A DNA stretch of 64,000 nt from Micromonospora sp. RP3T (GTDB lineage Bacteria; Actinomycetota; Actinomycetes; Mycobacteriales; Micromonosporaceae). The notes under the pieces were generated by a model. The model was not told where the DNA came from and did no database searches. It worked only from the letters and a program-made list of their open reading frames with translations. This document shows, in pieces, positions 41,914-50,389 of the stretch. The position numbers were made by a program, and so were the translations under genes. How positions within the stretch are numbered: the first letter of the stretch is position 1; each line of letters starts with the position of its first letter. The stretch lies in the NCBI RefSeq assembly GCF_003027925.1, contig NZ_PYPS01000034.1:1-64000 (forward strand). Reading direction: 5' to 3'.

Positions 41914-42689
41914 CCGGACGGCTGGCGGGCAGGACCGCCCTGATCACCGGCTCGGACTCGGGCATCGGCCAGGCCACCGCCATCGAGTTCGGCCGGGAGG
42001 GCGCCGACGTGGTGGTGCACTACCTGCACGACCACGCCGGGGCGAACCACACCCGGGCCGAGATCGAGAAGGCGGGTCGGCGGGCCGTGGTGGTCCAGGG
42101 CGACATCAGCGTCGAGCACCAGGTCGACGCGATGTTCGACGAGGCGCTGGCCGAGTTCGACCGGCTGGACGTGCTGATGAACGACGCCGGAGTGGACGCC
42201 TCCGGCATTCCGGTGGCCGACCTGGACACCGAGACCTGGGACCGGTGCATCCGTACCAACCTCTACGGCATGTTCTTCTGCTGCCGGCGGTTCGTGCGGC
42301 ACCGTCGGGACGCCGGTGGCGGCGGAAAGATCATCAACATCACCTCGATCCACCAGGAGGTGGCCCGGGCCGGCGGCGCGGACTACGACGCCAGCAAGGG
42401 CGGCATGCTGGAGCTGGCCAAGAGCCTGGCGCTGGAGGTCGCCCCGATGCGCATGAACGTCAACAACATCGGGCCCGGGATGGTGCTCACCCCGTTCAAC
42501 CAGGAGGCCATCGACGACCCGAAGTACCTGCACGAGCAGGTGCAGAGCATTCCGTGGAAACGGGCCGCCGAGCCGGCCGAGATCGCGAAGCTGGCGGTGT
42601 TCCTGGCCAGCGCCGACGCCGACTACGTGACCGGGTCGACGTACTTCATGGATGGCGGCCTGATGCAGAACCAGGGCCAGGGCGCCTGA
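41910..42689 (+). CDS. SDR family oxidoreductase, glucose-1-dehydrogenase-like
   Basis: A 259-residue classical short-chain dehydrogenase. Cofactor loop TGSDSGIGQ starts near residue 14; NDAG lies near 90; the catalytic residues are Ser in NITSIHQ, Tyr159 and Lys163 in YDASKGG; and the family C-terminal FLASADADYVTGSTYFMDGG is present. The sequence style fits bacterial glucose 1-dehydrogenases. Its ATG overlaps the stop of the GH15 gene, so released glucose could be oxidised next. That pairing is inference. The preceding GGAGGG gives a ribosome site within the upstream gene. Confidence 0.88.
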   Translation: MTGRLAGRTALITGSDSGIGQATAIEFGREGADVVVHYLHDHAGANHTRAEIEKAGRRAVVVQGDISVEHQVDAMFDEALAEFDRLDVLMNDAGVDASGIPVADLDTETWDRCIRTNLYGMFFCCRRFVRHRRDAGGGGKIINITSIHQEVARAGGADYDASKGGMLELAKSLALEVAPMRMNVNNIGPGMVLTPFNQEAIDDPKYLHEQVQSIPWKRAAEPAEIAKLAVFLASADADYVTGSTYFMDGGLMQNQGQGA

Positions 42690-42725
42690 GCAGCGCCGCC
42701 GCGCCGGGTGCGGGAGGATGGCGCG

Positions 42726-43226
42726 GTGAAGCTGGTCATCATGGCGGACACGCACGTGCCGAAGCGGGCGCGGGACCTGCCGGCACCACTCTGGGCGGCG
42801 GTGGACGCCGCCGACGTGGTGCTGCACGCGGGGGACTGGGTGGACGAGTCACTGCTGGACGCGCTCGAGGCCCGGTCGCGCCGGCTGGTCGGCGTGTACG
42901 GCAACAACGACGGGCCGGCGTTGCGGGCCCGGCTGCCCGAGGTGGCCCGCGTCGAGCTGGCCGGGCTCACGGTCGCGGTGGTGCACGAGACCGGGCCGAA
43001 GACCCGGCGGGAGGAGCGGTGCGCCGCCGCGTACCGCGACTGTGACCTGCTGGTCTTCGGCCACTCGCACATCCCGTGGGACACCGTCGCGCCGGGCGGG
43101 CTGCGGCTGCTCAACCCCGGCTCGCCCACCGACCGGCGGGCCCAGCCGGACGCGACGTACCTGACCGCCCGGGTGGCGGCGGGGCGGCTCGACCACGTCG
43201 AGCTGCACCGCCTCCCCCCGCGCTGA
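42726..43226 (+). CDS. YfcE/MJ0936-family metallophosphoesterase
   Basis: A 166-residue calcineurin-like phosphodiesterase. Metal ligands are visible in MADTHVPKRARD (Asp-x-His), VLHAGDWVD, GVYGNNDG, and the C-terminal VVHETGP, VFGHSHIPW and LLNPGSPTDRR. That is the complete small-family set. It hydrolyses phosphodiesters, perhaps a nucleotide second messenger. GTG at 42726 has GGGAGG eight bases upstream, and the family N terminus begins at that residue. It lies 36 bp after the SDR gene. Confidence 0.92.
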   Translation: MKLVIMADTHVPKRARDLPAPLWAAVDAADVVLHAGDWVDESLLDALEARSRRLVGVYGNNDGPALRARLPEVARVELAGLTVAVVHETGPKTRREERCAAAYRDCDLLVFGHSHIPWDTVAPGGLRLLNPGSPTDRRAQPDATYLTARVAAGRLDHVELHRLPPR

Positions 43227-43235
43227 TCGCCGGGC

Positions 43236-43463
43236 TCAGCGCCCCCGGCCGGTCTCCGCCTGGAGCTCGTCGATCCGTCGGGACGCCTCCGCCTTGGTCA
43301 GCCCCTCCGGCACCGTCTCGCCCGCCTCCTGGGCCAGGGTGTGCAGGTAGGACTCCTGGGCCGCGGTGGGCGGCTCGTCGCCGGTCACCCAGTCGTCCGG
43401 ATCCTTGACGGCGGCGTCCGGGTTCGCGTTCACGGTGGTGCGGTCGTTGGCGCGGTCGGCCAT
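43236..43463 (-). CDS. DUF3072 protein
   Basis: A 75-residue acidic protein. It matches DUF3072: NPDAAVKDPDDWVTGDEPPTAAQESYLHTLAQEAGETVPEGLTKAEASRRIDELQ. The last part is an amphipathic helix pair, which resembles short DNA- or protein-binding modules. Function unknown. An ATG at 43463 preceded by AAAGG nine bases away is the likely start. It converges with the phosphodiesterase gene. Confidence 0.85.
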   Translation of the reverse strand: MADRANDRTTVNANPDAAVKDPDDWVTGDEPPTAAQESYLHTLAQEAGETVPEGLTKAEASRRIDELQAETGRGR

Positions 43464-43502
43464 GATGATCACCCTTTCTCGAACGGATGTGCCATTACCC
43501 CC

Positions 43503-43530
43503 GTGCCGGCAGGTTCATGCCGGCCGGCAC
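43503..43530. promoter_or_regulatory. 8-bp inverted repeat GTGCCGGC/GCCGGCAC upstream of the oxidoreductase
   Basis: GTGCCGGC (43503-43510) and GCCGGCAC (43523-43530) are reverse complements 12 bp apart. They sit just before the -10 box TACGAT (43532-43537), where -35 should be. This fits an operator or a divergent regulatory site. Confidence 0.4.
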
Positions 43531-43543
43531 CTACGATCAACCG

Positions 43544-44509
43544 ATGACAGCGGACCGGGCGGGTGTGGTGGTGGTCGGCGCGGGCATCGCCGGGGTGGCG
43601 TGCGCGACCGAGATGGCTCGGGCCGGCATCCCGGTCGAGGTGCGCGAACGCGCCCGGGTGACCGGTGGGCGAATGGCCAGCAAGCGCTTCGACGGGCGTC
43701 CCGCCGACCTGGGCGCCGCCTACTTCACCGTCGACGACCCGGACTTCGCCGCAGTGGTCGCCGGCTGGCAGGCCGCCGGCCTGGTCCGGGAGTGGACCGA
43801 CACGCTCGTCGCGTACGGGCCGCGCGGGCGGGAGCAGGTGACCGGCCCGATGCGCTGGGCCGCCCCGCGTGGGCTGCGCTCGCTCGTCGAACACCTGGCC
43901 GCCGAGCTGCCGGTCACGCACGACCGGCTGATCATGACGGTCGAGCCGGGACCCCGGGTGGACGGCCGGGCCGCCGAGGCGGTGGTGCTCGCCATGCCGG
44001 GCCCGCAGGCCGCCCTGCTGCTCGACCCGGCGCTGGAGACGGCCACCCGCGCGGTGGCGACCCAACGCTGGTCGTCCACGCTCTCCGCGGTGCTGCACTT
44101 CCCGTCCCGCCGCTGGTCCGACTTCCGGGGCGCGTTCGTCAACGACCACCCGGTGCTGAGCCTGGTCTGCGACGACGGCGACCGGCGTGGCGACGGCGCC
44201 CCGGTACTGGTCGCGCACACCACGCCGGCGTTCGCCGCCGGGCACCTGCTGCAACCGACAGCCGCCCGGCCGGAGATCGAACAGGCCGTCCGGGACCTGC
44301 TCGGGCTGCCCGAGCCGGCCCTGTCGACCCACGTGCACCGCTGGACGTACGCCCGGCCGGTGGCGACCGGCGCGGACGGCACGTTCCACCTGGACGACGA
44401 CGGGATCGGCCTGGCCGGCGACGCGTTCGGCCGGCCCCGGGTGCAGAGCGCCTGGCGGTCCGGCCACGACCTCGGTCGGGCGTTGGCCGCCCGGCTGCGC
44501 GGGGACTGA
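43544..44509 (+). CDS. renalase-like FAD-dependent amine oxidoreductase
   Basis: A 321-residue NAD(P)/FAD-dependent oxidoreductase. The Rossmann FAD loop VVVVGAGIAGVACATEMARAG starts near residue 8, followed by VTGGRMASKRFDGRPADLGAAYFTVDDPDF, a renalase-like signature. The substrate domain ends in the C-terminal FAD motif GIGLAGDAFGRPRVQSAWRSG. The reaction and substrate are not known. The ATG at 43544 follows TACGAT by six bases without a Shine-Dalgarno, so the start is likely leaderless. Confidence 0.87.
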   Translation: MTADRAGVVVVGAGIAGVACATEMARAGIPVEVRERARVTGGRMASKRFDGRPADLGAAYFTVDDPDFAAVVAGWQAAGLVREWTDTLVAYGPRGREQVTGPMRWAAPRGLRSLVEHLAAELPVTHDRLIMTVEPGPRVDGRAAEAVVLAMPGPQAALLLDPALETATRAVATQRWSSTLSAVLHFPSRRWSDFRGAFVNDHPVLSLVCDDGDRRGDGAPVLVAHTTPAFAAGHLLQPTAARPEIEQAVRDLLGLPEPALSTHVHRWTYARPVATGADGTFHLDDDGIGLAGDAFGRPRVQSAWRSGHDLGRALAARLRGD

Positions 44510-44537
44510 CCCACCCCCGCCGGCCGCCGGGGACCGC

Positions 44538-45824
44538 TCAGCCGGCCGGCACCGGCTCCTTGCCCGCACCGGTCTCGGTGCTCTCCCGGGTGCGGTCGCC
44601 CGCCCGGTCCAACAGCTGCATGACCGGCGTCGCGGCGACCCCGTGGGCCACCACCGAGACCACCACCACCAGGCCGACGGTCGCCCAGAGCAGCTCCGCC
44701 TGCGGGAAGTCCGTCTTGCTGGTGGCGTACGCCAGGTAGTAGAACGAGCCGACGCCGCGGATGCCGAACGCCGAGATCACCCAGTGCTCGGCCGGCCGGC
44801 CCGGCGCGCCGCGCAGCGACAACCAGCCGACCAGCGGCCGGATCACCAGCACCAGGCCCAGCCCGACCAGCGCCGCCGGCCAGGTGAGCGGGGCCAGCAG
44901 CCCACCGATCACCGCGCCCCCGAACAGCAGCAGCAACAACACGGTGAGCAGCCGCTCCACCTGCTCCGCGAAGTCGTGCAGCACGGAGTGGAACTCGCTG
45001 GTGCGCTCGGCGGCCCGGATCGCCCGGGCGGCCACGAAGACCGCCAGGAAGCCGTACCCGCCGATCACCTCGACCAGCCCGTACGCGAGGAACGTGGCGG
45101 CCAGTGCGAGGAACCCCTCGGAGTGCTTGGCCAGCCGCAGCGTGCTCGGCGCGCGGAAGAACAGCTTGCCGAGCAGCCAACCGACCAGCAGGCCCCCGCC
45201 CACGCCGGCGGCGAGCTTGTAGACCACGTCCACGGCCACCCACTCGGCCAACCAGGCCGACGGGGCGAGGCCGACGCTGGCGATAGCGATGGCGGCGTAG
45301 ACGAACGGGAAGGCCAGACCGTCGTTCAGGCCGGCCTCCGAGGTGAGCGCGAAGCGCACCTCGTCCTCCGAGTCCTCCACGTCGGTCGGCTCACCCACCT
45401 GCACGTCGGAGGCGAGCACCGGGTCGGTCGGCGCGAGCGCCGCCCCGAGCAGCAGCGCCGCCGCCGGCACCAGGCCGGCCCACCACCAGCCGAGCAGCGC
45501 CACCGCGGCGATGCACAGCGGCATGGCGATGGCCAGCAGCCGCCAGGTGGACGACCAGCGGGCCCAGCTCAGCGGCCGGTCGATCTTCAGGCCGGCGCCC
45601 ATCAGGGCGACGATCACCCCCACCTCGGTGAGGTGGGTGGTCAGCTCCGGCGAGCGCAGCGGATCCGGTGTCGGCAACCCGGTCGGCAGCGCGAAGACCA
45701 GCATGCCGAGCCCGAGGAACGCGATCGGCATCGACAGTGGCCGCTTCTCCAGCACCCGGGGCAGGATGCCCGCCAGCAGCGCACCGACGCCCAACAGAGC
45801 GAACGCGACATCGACCGGTTCCAC
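44538..45824 (-). CDS. cation:proton antiporter (CPA1 superfamily)
   Basis: A 428-residue membrane protein with about 12 helices. It has LLGAALAPTDPVLASDVQVGEP, the TDP motif of helix 4-5, then EDEVRFALTSEAGLNDGLAFPFVYAAIA with the transport Asp in GLNDG. The C-terminal region has VISAFGIRGVGSFYYLAYA, comparable to the GMRG motif. It should exchange cations for protons. It is the second antiporter in the window but not closely similar to that at 20864. The start at 45824 has no strong ribosome site. Confidence 0.9.
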   Translation of the reverse strand: MEPVDVAFALLGVGALLAGILPRVLEKRPLSMPIAFLGLGMLVFALPTGLPTPDPLRSPELTTHLTEVGVIVALMGAGLKIDRPLSWARWSSTWRLLAIAMPLCIAAVALLGWWWAGLVPAAALLLGAALAPTDPVLASDVQVGEPTDVEDSEDEVRFALTSEAGLNDGLAFPFVYAAIAIASVGLAPSAWLAEWVAVDVVYKLAAGVGGGLLVGWLLGKLFFRAPSTLRLAKHSEGFLALAATFLAYGLVEVIGGYGFLAVFVAARAIRAAERTSEFHSVLHDFAEQVERLLTVLLLLLFGGAVIGGLLAPLTWPAALVGLGLVLVIRPLVGWLSLRGAPGRPAEHWVISAFGIRGVGSFYYLAYATSKTDFPQAELLWATVGLVVVVSVVAHGVAATPVMQLLDRAGDRTRESTETGAGKEPVPAG

Positions 45825-45839
45825 GACCCCACCCTTCGG

Positions 45840-45858
45840 CCGCCCGGCGGCCGGGCGG
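45840..45858 (-). terminator. hairpin behind the HAD gene
   Basis: CCGCCCGG (45840-45847), CGG loop, CCGGGCGG (45851-45858), between the HAD stop and the antiporter start. Confidence 0.45.
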
Positions 45859-45926
45859 AGGTGGTCAGCAGGTGCCCCGAACCGGTGCCGGCTAAGCCTT
45901 TCGACGCAGCCGTGGTGACCGGTGGC

Positions 45927-46604
45927 TCAGCCGAGGGAACCGATCGCGCTGTCCGGCAGCCCGTCGAGCAGCTCGGCCGGGTCCTCGTACACCGCCACCG
46001 CGCCGGCGCCCGCCAGCTCCGCCCGGCCGGTGCCGCCGCAGGTCAGGCCGATGCAGGGGATGTCCAGCTTGCCGGCGGCGGCGACGTCCCAGACCGAGTC
46101 GCCGACGAACACCACCCGCTCGGCGGCCAACCCCGACTGTTCCAGCGCGGCGGCCAGGATGTCGGGGGCGGGCTTGCTCTCCTTCGCGTCGGCCGAGGAG
46201 GTGACCGTGTCGATCACGTCGTCGGCGTCCAGCGCGGCGCGCAGCACGGCCACCTCGTGCTCGGCTGCCGAAGTGGCGAGCACCACCCGCAGGCCCCGGT
46301 CCGCGCAGGCGTGCAGCAGCTCCCGGGCCCGGGGCAGCGGCGCGAGCCGCTCCCAGTATTCCGCGTAGAGCGCGTCGTGCGCGTCGCGCAGGCGCCCGTC
46401 GGAGTCGGTGTCCCGTTCCGCGCCGAGCAGGTGGTCGAGGAGCTTGTCCGAGCCCATGCCGATGGACCGGTGGATCCGCGCCATCGGCACCCGGTGGTCG
46501 GCCTGGCGCAGCGCCTCCCACCAGCTCACCGCGTGCAGGTAGGTGGAGTCGATCAGGGTCCCGTCGACGTCGAAGAGGACGCCGTGGCGCGTGTCGTCGG
46601 TCAT
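45927..46604 (-). CDS. HAD-family phosphatase
   Basis: A 225-residue HAD subfamily I hydrolase. Motif I LFDVDGTLIDS places the nucleophile near residue 11; a helical cap follows (WWEALRQADHRVP); motif II is LATSAAEHE; the motif III Lys is in ESKPAPDILAAAL; motif IV is VFVGDSVWDVAAAGK. Probably a phosphoglycolate or sugar-phosphate phosphatase; the substrate is unknown. GGAGG before the ATG at 46604 supports the start. It lies 41 bp downstream of the SpoIIE-type phosphatase on the same strand. Confidence 0.88.
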   Translation of the reverse strand: MTDDTRHGVLFDVDGTLIDSTYLHAVSWWEALRQADHRVPMARIHRSIGMGSDKLLDHLLGAERDTDSDGRLRDAHDALYAEYWERLAPLPRARELLHACADRGLRVVLATSAAEHEVAVLRAALDADDVIDTVTSSADAKESKPAPDILAAALEQSGLAAERVVFVGDSVWDVAAAGKLDIPCIGLTCGGTGRAELAGAGAVAVYEDPAELLDGLPDSAIGSLG

Positions 46605-46645
46605 GGCGTGCCTCCTACCCGGGACGGACGCGGGCGACGCGCGGC

Positions 46646-48742
46646 TCACCCGGCCGGAATGAGGATCTCGAACCAGACCGTCGAGCCGCGGACGGTCGGG
46701 TCGGTGCCCCACGCGTCGCTCAGCTCCTCGATCAGACCGAGCCCGCGGCCACGGCTGCTCAGCGTGTCGGTCTGGGCGCGGGTGACCTGCCCCCGGGTGC
46801 CCGAGTCGGCGACCGACACCAGCAGCCGCTCCGCGCTCAGGTCGATCTCGACCCGGGCGGCGGTGCCGGCGTGCAGCAGCGCGTTGGTGGTCAGCTCGCT
46901 GGTGCAGAGCACCGCCGCGCCGACCACTGCCTCGGGCACCTGCCACTCGGTGAGCTGGGCGGTCAGCCAGTGCCGGACCCGGCTCGGCGCGGTCGGCTCG
47001 GCCGGCACCTCCATGCCGGCCGACCGGCTGGGCCGGACCGCGTGCTCCACCGCCAGCACGGCCACGTCGTCCTCGGTGGCGCCCGGCACGGCGGCGGTCG
47101 CGACCGCGCACAGCGCCCGGGGGTCGCTGCCGCTCGCGGCGCTCACCGCCGCGCCCAGCCCGGCCAGCCCGGAAGCCAGGTCCTGCCAGCGTCGCTCCAC
47201 CACGCCGTCGCTGTAGAGCAGCAGCGTGTCGCCGGGGCGGAACGGCACGGTGACCGGGCGCGGGACGCCACCGAGGCCCAGCGGTGGGCCGGGCGGCACC
47301 TCGACGAACTCCGCGGCCGGGCCGGCGTCCGTCCGGCCCCGCCGGATCAGCGGCGCGGGATGGCCGGCGCTGGCCAGCGTGACCAGCTCCCGGTCGGCGT
47401 CGACCACACCGAACACGACGGTGACGAACAGCTCGTGCGTGCCGCCCTCGACGCCCAGGCTCGCCACCAGCCGGTCCAGACCGCCGAGCACCGCGTCCGG
47501 CCGGGGATCGGACAGGGCGAGCGCGCGCAGCGCGGCGCGGACCTGACCCATCCGGGCGGCGGCCTGCACGTCGTGCCCGGCCACGTCGCCCAGCACCACG
47601 CCGAGCGCGCCGGTGGGCAGCAGGAACGCGTCGTAGAAGTCGCCGCCGGCGGCGTTGCCGTCGACGCCCGGCTCGTAGCGGGCCGCGATGCGCAACCGGG
47701 GCAGGTCGGGCAGTTGCTCCGGCAGCATGCTGCGTTGCAGCAACTGGGCGGTGCCGTGCTGGGTCTCGAAGCGGCGGGCCCGCTCGGCGGCCTGGCCGAT
47801 CAGCTCCGCGGACGCGGCGAGCAGCGCCCGTTCCGCCGGCGACCAGGGGCGTGGCGCCTGGTAGCCCACGGTGAGCGCGCCCCGGACCACGGTCGAGCGC
47901 AGCGGCAGCGCGGCGAGCGCCCGGATCTTCTCGTCGTGCCGGTCCGCCGCGACGTCGCGCAACGGCTGCCCGTCGGCGGTGAACGAGGGCACGCCGCTGC
48001 GCGCGGTGACCACCGCCGGCAGCGTCGCGTCGGCGCCCGTCCGGCGCCACAACGGCGGCAGCCGCTCGTCGGCCTCGTCGAGCAGTTCGCCCCGGATCCG
48101 GCGGACCAGCCGCCAGGTGGCGCCCTCGTCGACCACGAAGGAGACCCGGTCGGCGTCGAACGAGTGCAGGCAGTAGCGCAACGTCACCCGGGCCACGTCG
48201 TCGAGCGTGAGCGTGCCGGAGAGCGCCGCCGCGAAGTCGCTGAGGCTCTGCAACTGCCGGGTGAGCTGGGTGGTCTGCGCCGAGACGGTGAGCACGCCGA
48301 CGATACGGCCGGTGGAGTCCCGGACCGGGGAGTGGCCGCGGGTGAACACCGCCGGCTCGGCCGGGCCGCCGCCCTGCCGGTCGGCCGGCAGCACCGCCTC
48401 CCGCTCCAGGAACGGCTCGCCCTGCCGGTAGACCCGCGCCAGCGCCTCGCCGGCGCCGGCCTCCCGCCACACCTCGGCGAACACCTCCGCCGCCGGCCGG
48501 CCCAGCGCCTCCGGGTGCCGGTCGCCGATCAACTCGGCGTAGCCGTCGTTGTAGAGCAGGACCAGGTCGTCACCGAGGAGCAGGGCCATCGGTACGGGGG
48601 AGGACAGCACCACGTCCGCCACCGCGCGGACCGCCGAGTCCCAGCGCTCCGGGGCGCCCAACGGCGTACCGGCCCACGGGTGGGCGGCCGCTCCCGGAGT
48701 GGGGGCGGACGGCGTGGGAATCCGACCGACGGTGCCTGGCAT
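46646..48742 (-). CDS. PAS-GAF-SpoIIE phosphatase with C-terminal HATPase (RsbU/RsbW-like)
   Basis: A 698-residue signalling protein with four domains. PAS lies at about 35-150 (LLLGDDLVLLYNDGYAELIG). GAF lies at about 165-325. A SpoIIE-type PP2C domain lies at about 340-555 (GGDFYDAFLL, VLGDVAGHDVQAA, LLLYSDGVVERR). A GHKL ATPase lies at about 575-698 (ELTTNALLHA, DSGTRGQ, GRGLGLIEELS). This is the phosphatase-plus-kinase layout of partner-switching regulators that control SigB-type sigma factors through anti-anti-sigma proteins. No STAS protein is adjacent, so its partner is elsewhere. TAGGCT six bases before the ATG indicates a leaderless mRNA. Confidence 0.92.
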   Translation of the reverse strand: MPGTVGRIPTPSAPTPGAAAHPWAGTPLGAPERWDSAVRAVADVVLSSPVPMALLLGDDLVLLYNDGYAELIGDRHPEALGRPAAEVFAEVWREAGAGEALARVYRQGEPFLEREAVLPADRQGGGPAEPAVFTRGHSPVRDSTGRIVGVLTVSAQTTQLTRQLQSLSDFAAALSGTLTLDDVARVTLRYCLHSFDADRVSFVVDEGATWRLVRRIRGELLDEADERLPPLWRRTGADATLPAVVTARSGVPSFTADGQPLRDVAADRHDEKIRALAALPLRSTVVRGALTVGYQAPRPWSPAERALLAASAELIGQAAERARRFETQHGTAQLLQRSMLPEQLPDLPRLRIAARYEPGVDGNAAGGDFYDAFLLPTGALGVVLGDVAGHDVQAAARMGQVRAALRALALSDPRPDAVLGGLDRLVASLGVEGGTHELFVTVVFGVVDADRELVTLASAGHPAPLIRRGRTDAGPAAEFVEVPPGPPLGLGGVPRPVTVPFRPGDTLLLYSDGVVERRWQDLASGLAGLGAAVSAASGSDPRALCAVATAAVPGATEDDVAVLAVEHAVRPSRSAGMEVPAEPTAPSRVRHWLTAQLTEWQVPEAVVGAAVLCTSELTTNALLHAGTAARVEIDLSAERLLVSVADSGTRGQVTRAQTDTLSSRGRGLGLIEELSDAWGTDPTVRGSTVWFEILIPAG

Positions 48743-48943
48743 GACCGCAGCCTAACCGGCGGGTGGCCGACGGGTTCCGATCATGCGGCCACCGTCGCCG
48801 TCGGTCACCGGCGGCGTGAACGTTAAGAGCAGGTCAGGGCCGCTTCGGCGGGTCATGTCGGGAAATTGCCCCGGTCCGGCCCGGCGTGCTGCCCAGAGCG
48901 ACGGGTATGCGGGCGGCGCAGTTCACGCGACAGGAGGGACATC

Positions 48944-49804
48944 ATGCCGAAAACCCTCGCGGTCGGCCAGGTCGACATCAGTGCGGCCTGGACCGACTTC
49001 TGGAGGTCGGTGCTGCTCTTCGTACCGAGGGCCATCGCGTTCATCGCGATCCTCGTGGTGGGTTGGCTCATCGCCCGAGCCGTCCTCAAAATCGTGGACG
49101 CGGCACTGGAACGGGTCGGGTTCGACCGCGCCGTGGAACGCGGCGGGATCAAGCGCGCCCTGGAACGCACCAAGTACGACGCCAGCGACATCCTGGCCAG
49201 ACTGGCCTACTACGCGGTCCTGCTGTTCACCCTGCAGTTCGCCTTCGGGGTGTGGGGACCCAACGCGATCAGCGACCTGATCCGCGGGGTGGTGTCCTGG
49301 CTGCCACGGGCCTTCGTGGCGATCGTCATCGTGGTGATCGCGGCCGCCATCGCCAACGCCGTCCGGCAGTTGGTGTCCGGCGCGCTCGGCGGGCTCTCGT
49401 ACGGGCGGGTGCTGGCCGACGTGACGGCCTTCTTCATCCTGGCGCTCGGTGTCATCGCGGCGCTGAACCAGGTGGGCATCGCCACCACGGTGACCACGCC
49501 GGTGCTCATCGCGTTCCTCGCCACGGTGGCGGGAATCCTGGTCGTCGGTGTCGGCGGTGGTCTGATCAAGCCGATGCAGACCCGCTGGGACGGCTGGCTG
49601 GACCGGGTCGCGGAGGAGTCCCGGGCGTTCCAGCAGCAGCGGCAGGCGCAGCAGGTCGGTCGCGGCGACTACGAACGGCGGATGGCCGACCGGGGCGGAC
49701 AGCCGGCCCCGACCGGACCGCAGTCGTCCATGTCGGGCGCGGGCACGTACCGCTCCGGCGAGCGGGGCGACGAGACGCAGCAGTTCCGTCGGCCGGGCGG
49801 CTGA
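48944..49804 (+). CDS. mechanosensitive-channel-like membrane protein
   Basis: A 286-residue protein with a conserved-TM-helix / MscS-like membrane region. Four or five hydrophobic helices are visible (FVPRAIAFIAILVVGWLIARAVL, LAYYAVLLFTLQFAFGV, FVAIVIVVIAAAIANAV, FFILALGVIAALNQ, LIAFLATVAGILVVGVGGGLI). A Gln/Arg-rich, disordered C-terminal tail follows. It lacks the full beta-domain of classic MscS, so a channel activity is suggested rather than shown. CAGGAGG six bases before the ATG at 48944 is the start; the family begins with similar residues. Confidence 0.78.
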   Translation: MPKTLAVGQVDISAAWTDFWRSVLLFVPRAIAFIAILVVGWLIARAVLKIVDAALERVGFDRAVERGGIKRALERTKYDASDILARLAYYAVLLFTLQFAFGVWGPNAISDLIRGVVSWLPRAFVAIVIVVIAAAIANAVRQLVSGALGGLSYGRVLADVTAFFILALGVIAALNQVGIATTVTTPVLIAFLATVAGILVVGVGGGLIKPMQTRWDGWLDRVAEESRAFQQQRQAQQVGRGDYERRMADRGGQPAPTGPQSSMSGAGTYRSGERGDETQQFRRPGG

Positions 49805-49828
49805 CGGCAGCACGGGTGACGGGGGGTC

Positions 49829-49854
49829 CGCGGGGCGATCGCGGGCGCCCCGCG
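49829..49854. terminator. bidirectional terminator
   Basis: CGCGGGGCG (49829-49837) and CGCCCCGCG (49846-49854) form a perfect 9-bp stem with an 8-nt loop between convergent genes. Confidence 0.6.
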
Positions 49855-49861
49855 CCGTGTC

Positions 49862-50224
49862 TCAGGCCAGGTGGCGCGGGTCCAGCGCGCGGGCCAGCAG
49901 GCAGACCGCGAGCAGCCGGGTGAGCAGCCAGCCCGGCGCGGACCAGTCGACCGGCCCGACCGGTGGCGTCCAGCCGTGCTCGGACGCCGCCTCCCGCAGC
50001 CCCTCGGCGTAGCCGGCGAGCGCAGCCACGGTCAGCGGCCGGCGGTCACCGTGCAGGCTGTCGCGTACCCCGGCGGCGTGCTGGTCGACCTCGGCGAGCA
50101 GCCCGGGGTTCAGGCGGGCCGCGGCCAGGCCGGCGGTGCCGACGGCGACGGTGAGCGTGGTGAGGGTCGACCGTGCGGCCACCGTCGCGGACGGGGTCGC
50201 GACCCGGTTGTTCGGCACGCGCAT
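49862..50224 (-). CDS. DUF6401-like protein
   Basis: A 120-residue protein rich in Ala and Leu. It contains NPGLLAEVDQHAAGVRDSLHGDRRPLTVAALAGYAEGLREAASEHGWTPP and WSAPGWLLTRLLAVCLLARALDP. This matches my recollection of the DUF6401 family, said to be linked to natural product loci; no enzymatic motif is visible. TAGCCT eight bases before the ATG at 50224 suggests a leaderless mRNA. Confidence 0.7.
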   Translation of the reverse strand: MRVPNNRVATPSATVAARSTLTTLTVAVGTAGLAAARLNPGLLAEVDQHAAGVRDSLHGDRRPLTVAALAGYAEGLREAASEHGWTPPVGPVDWSAPGWLLTRLLAVCLLARALDPRHLA

Positions 50225-50389
50225 GGGGACCGAGGCTAGCCCCGCGCGGACCGGGGCGGCCTCGGCCGACCGGCCGATGCCCGGCTCGTCCGGGCGACCC
50301 GGCCCGCCTCGCCCCCGGGGATTGAGCCGCCCGCCGCGGGGCAGAAGGGAACCACGCAGACGACGCAGCCGAGTCGGCGGAGGCACACG

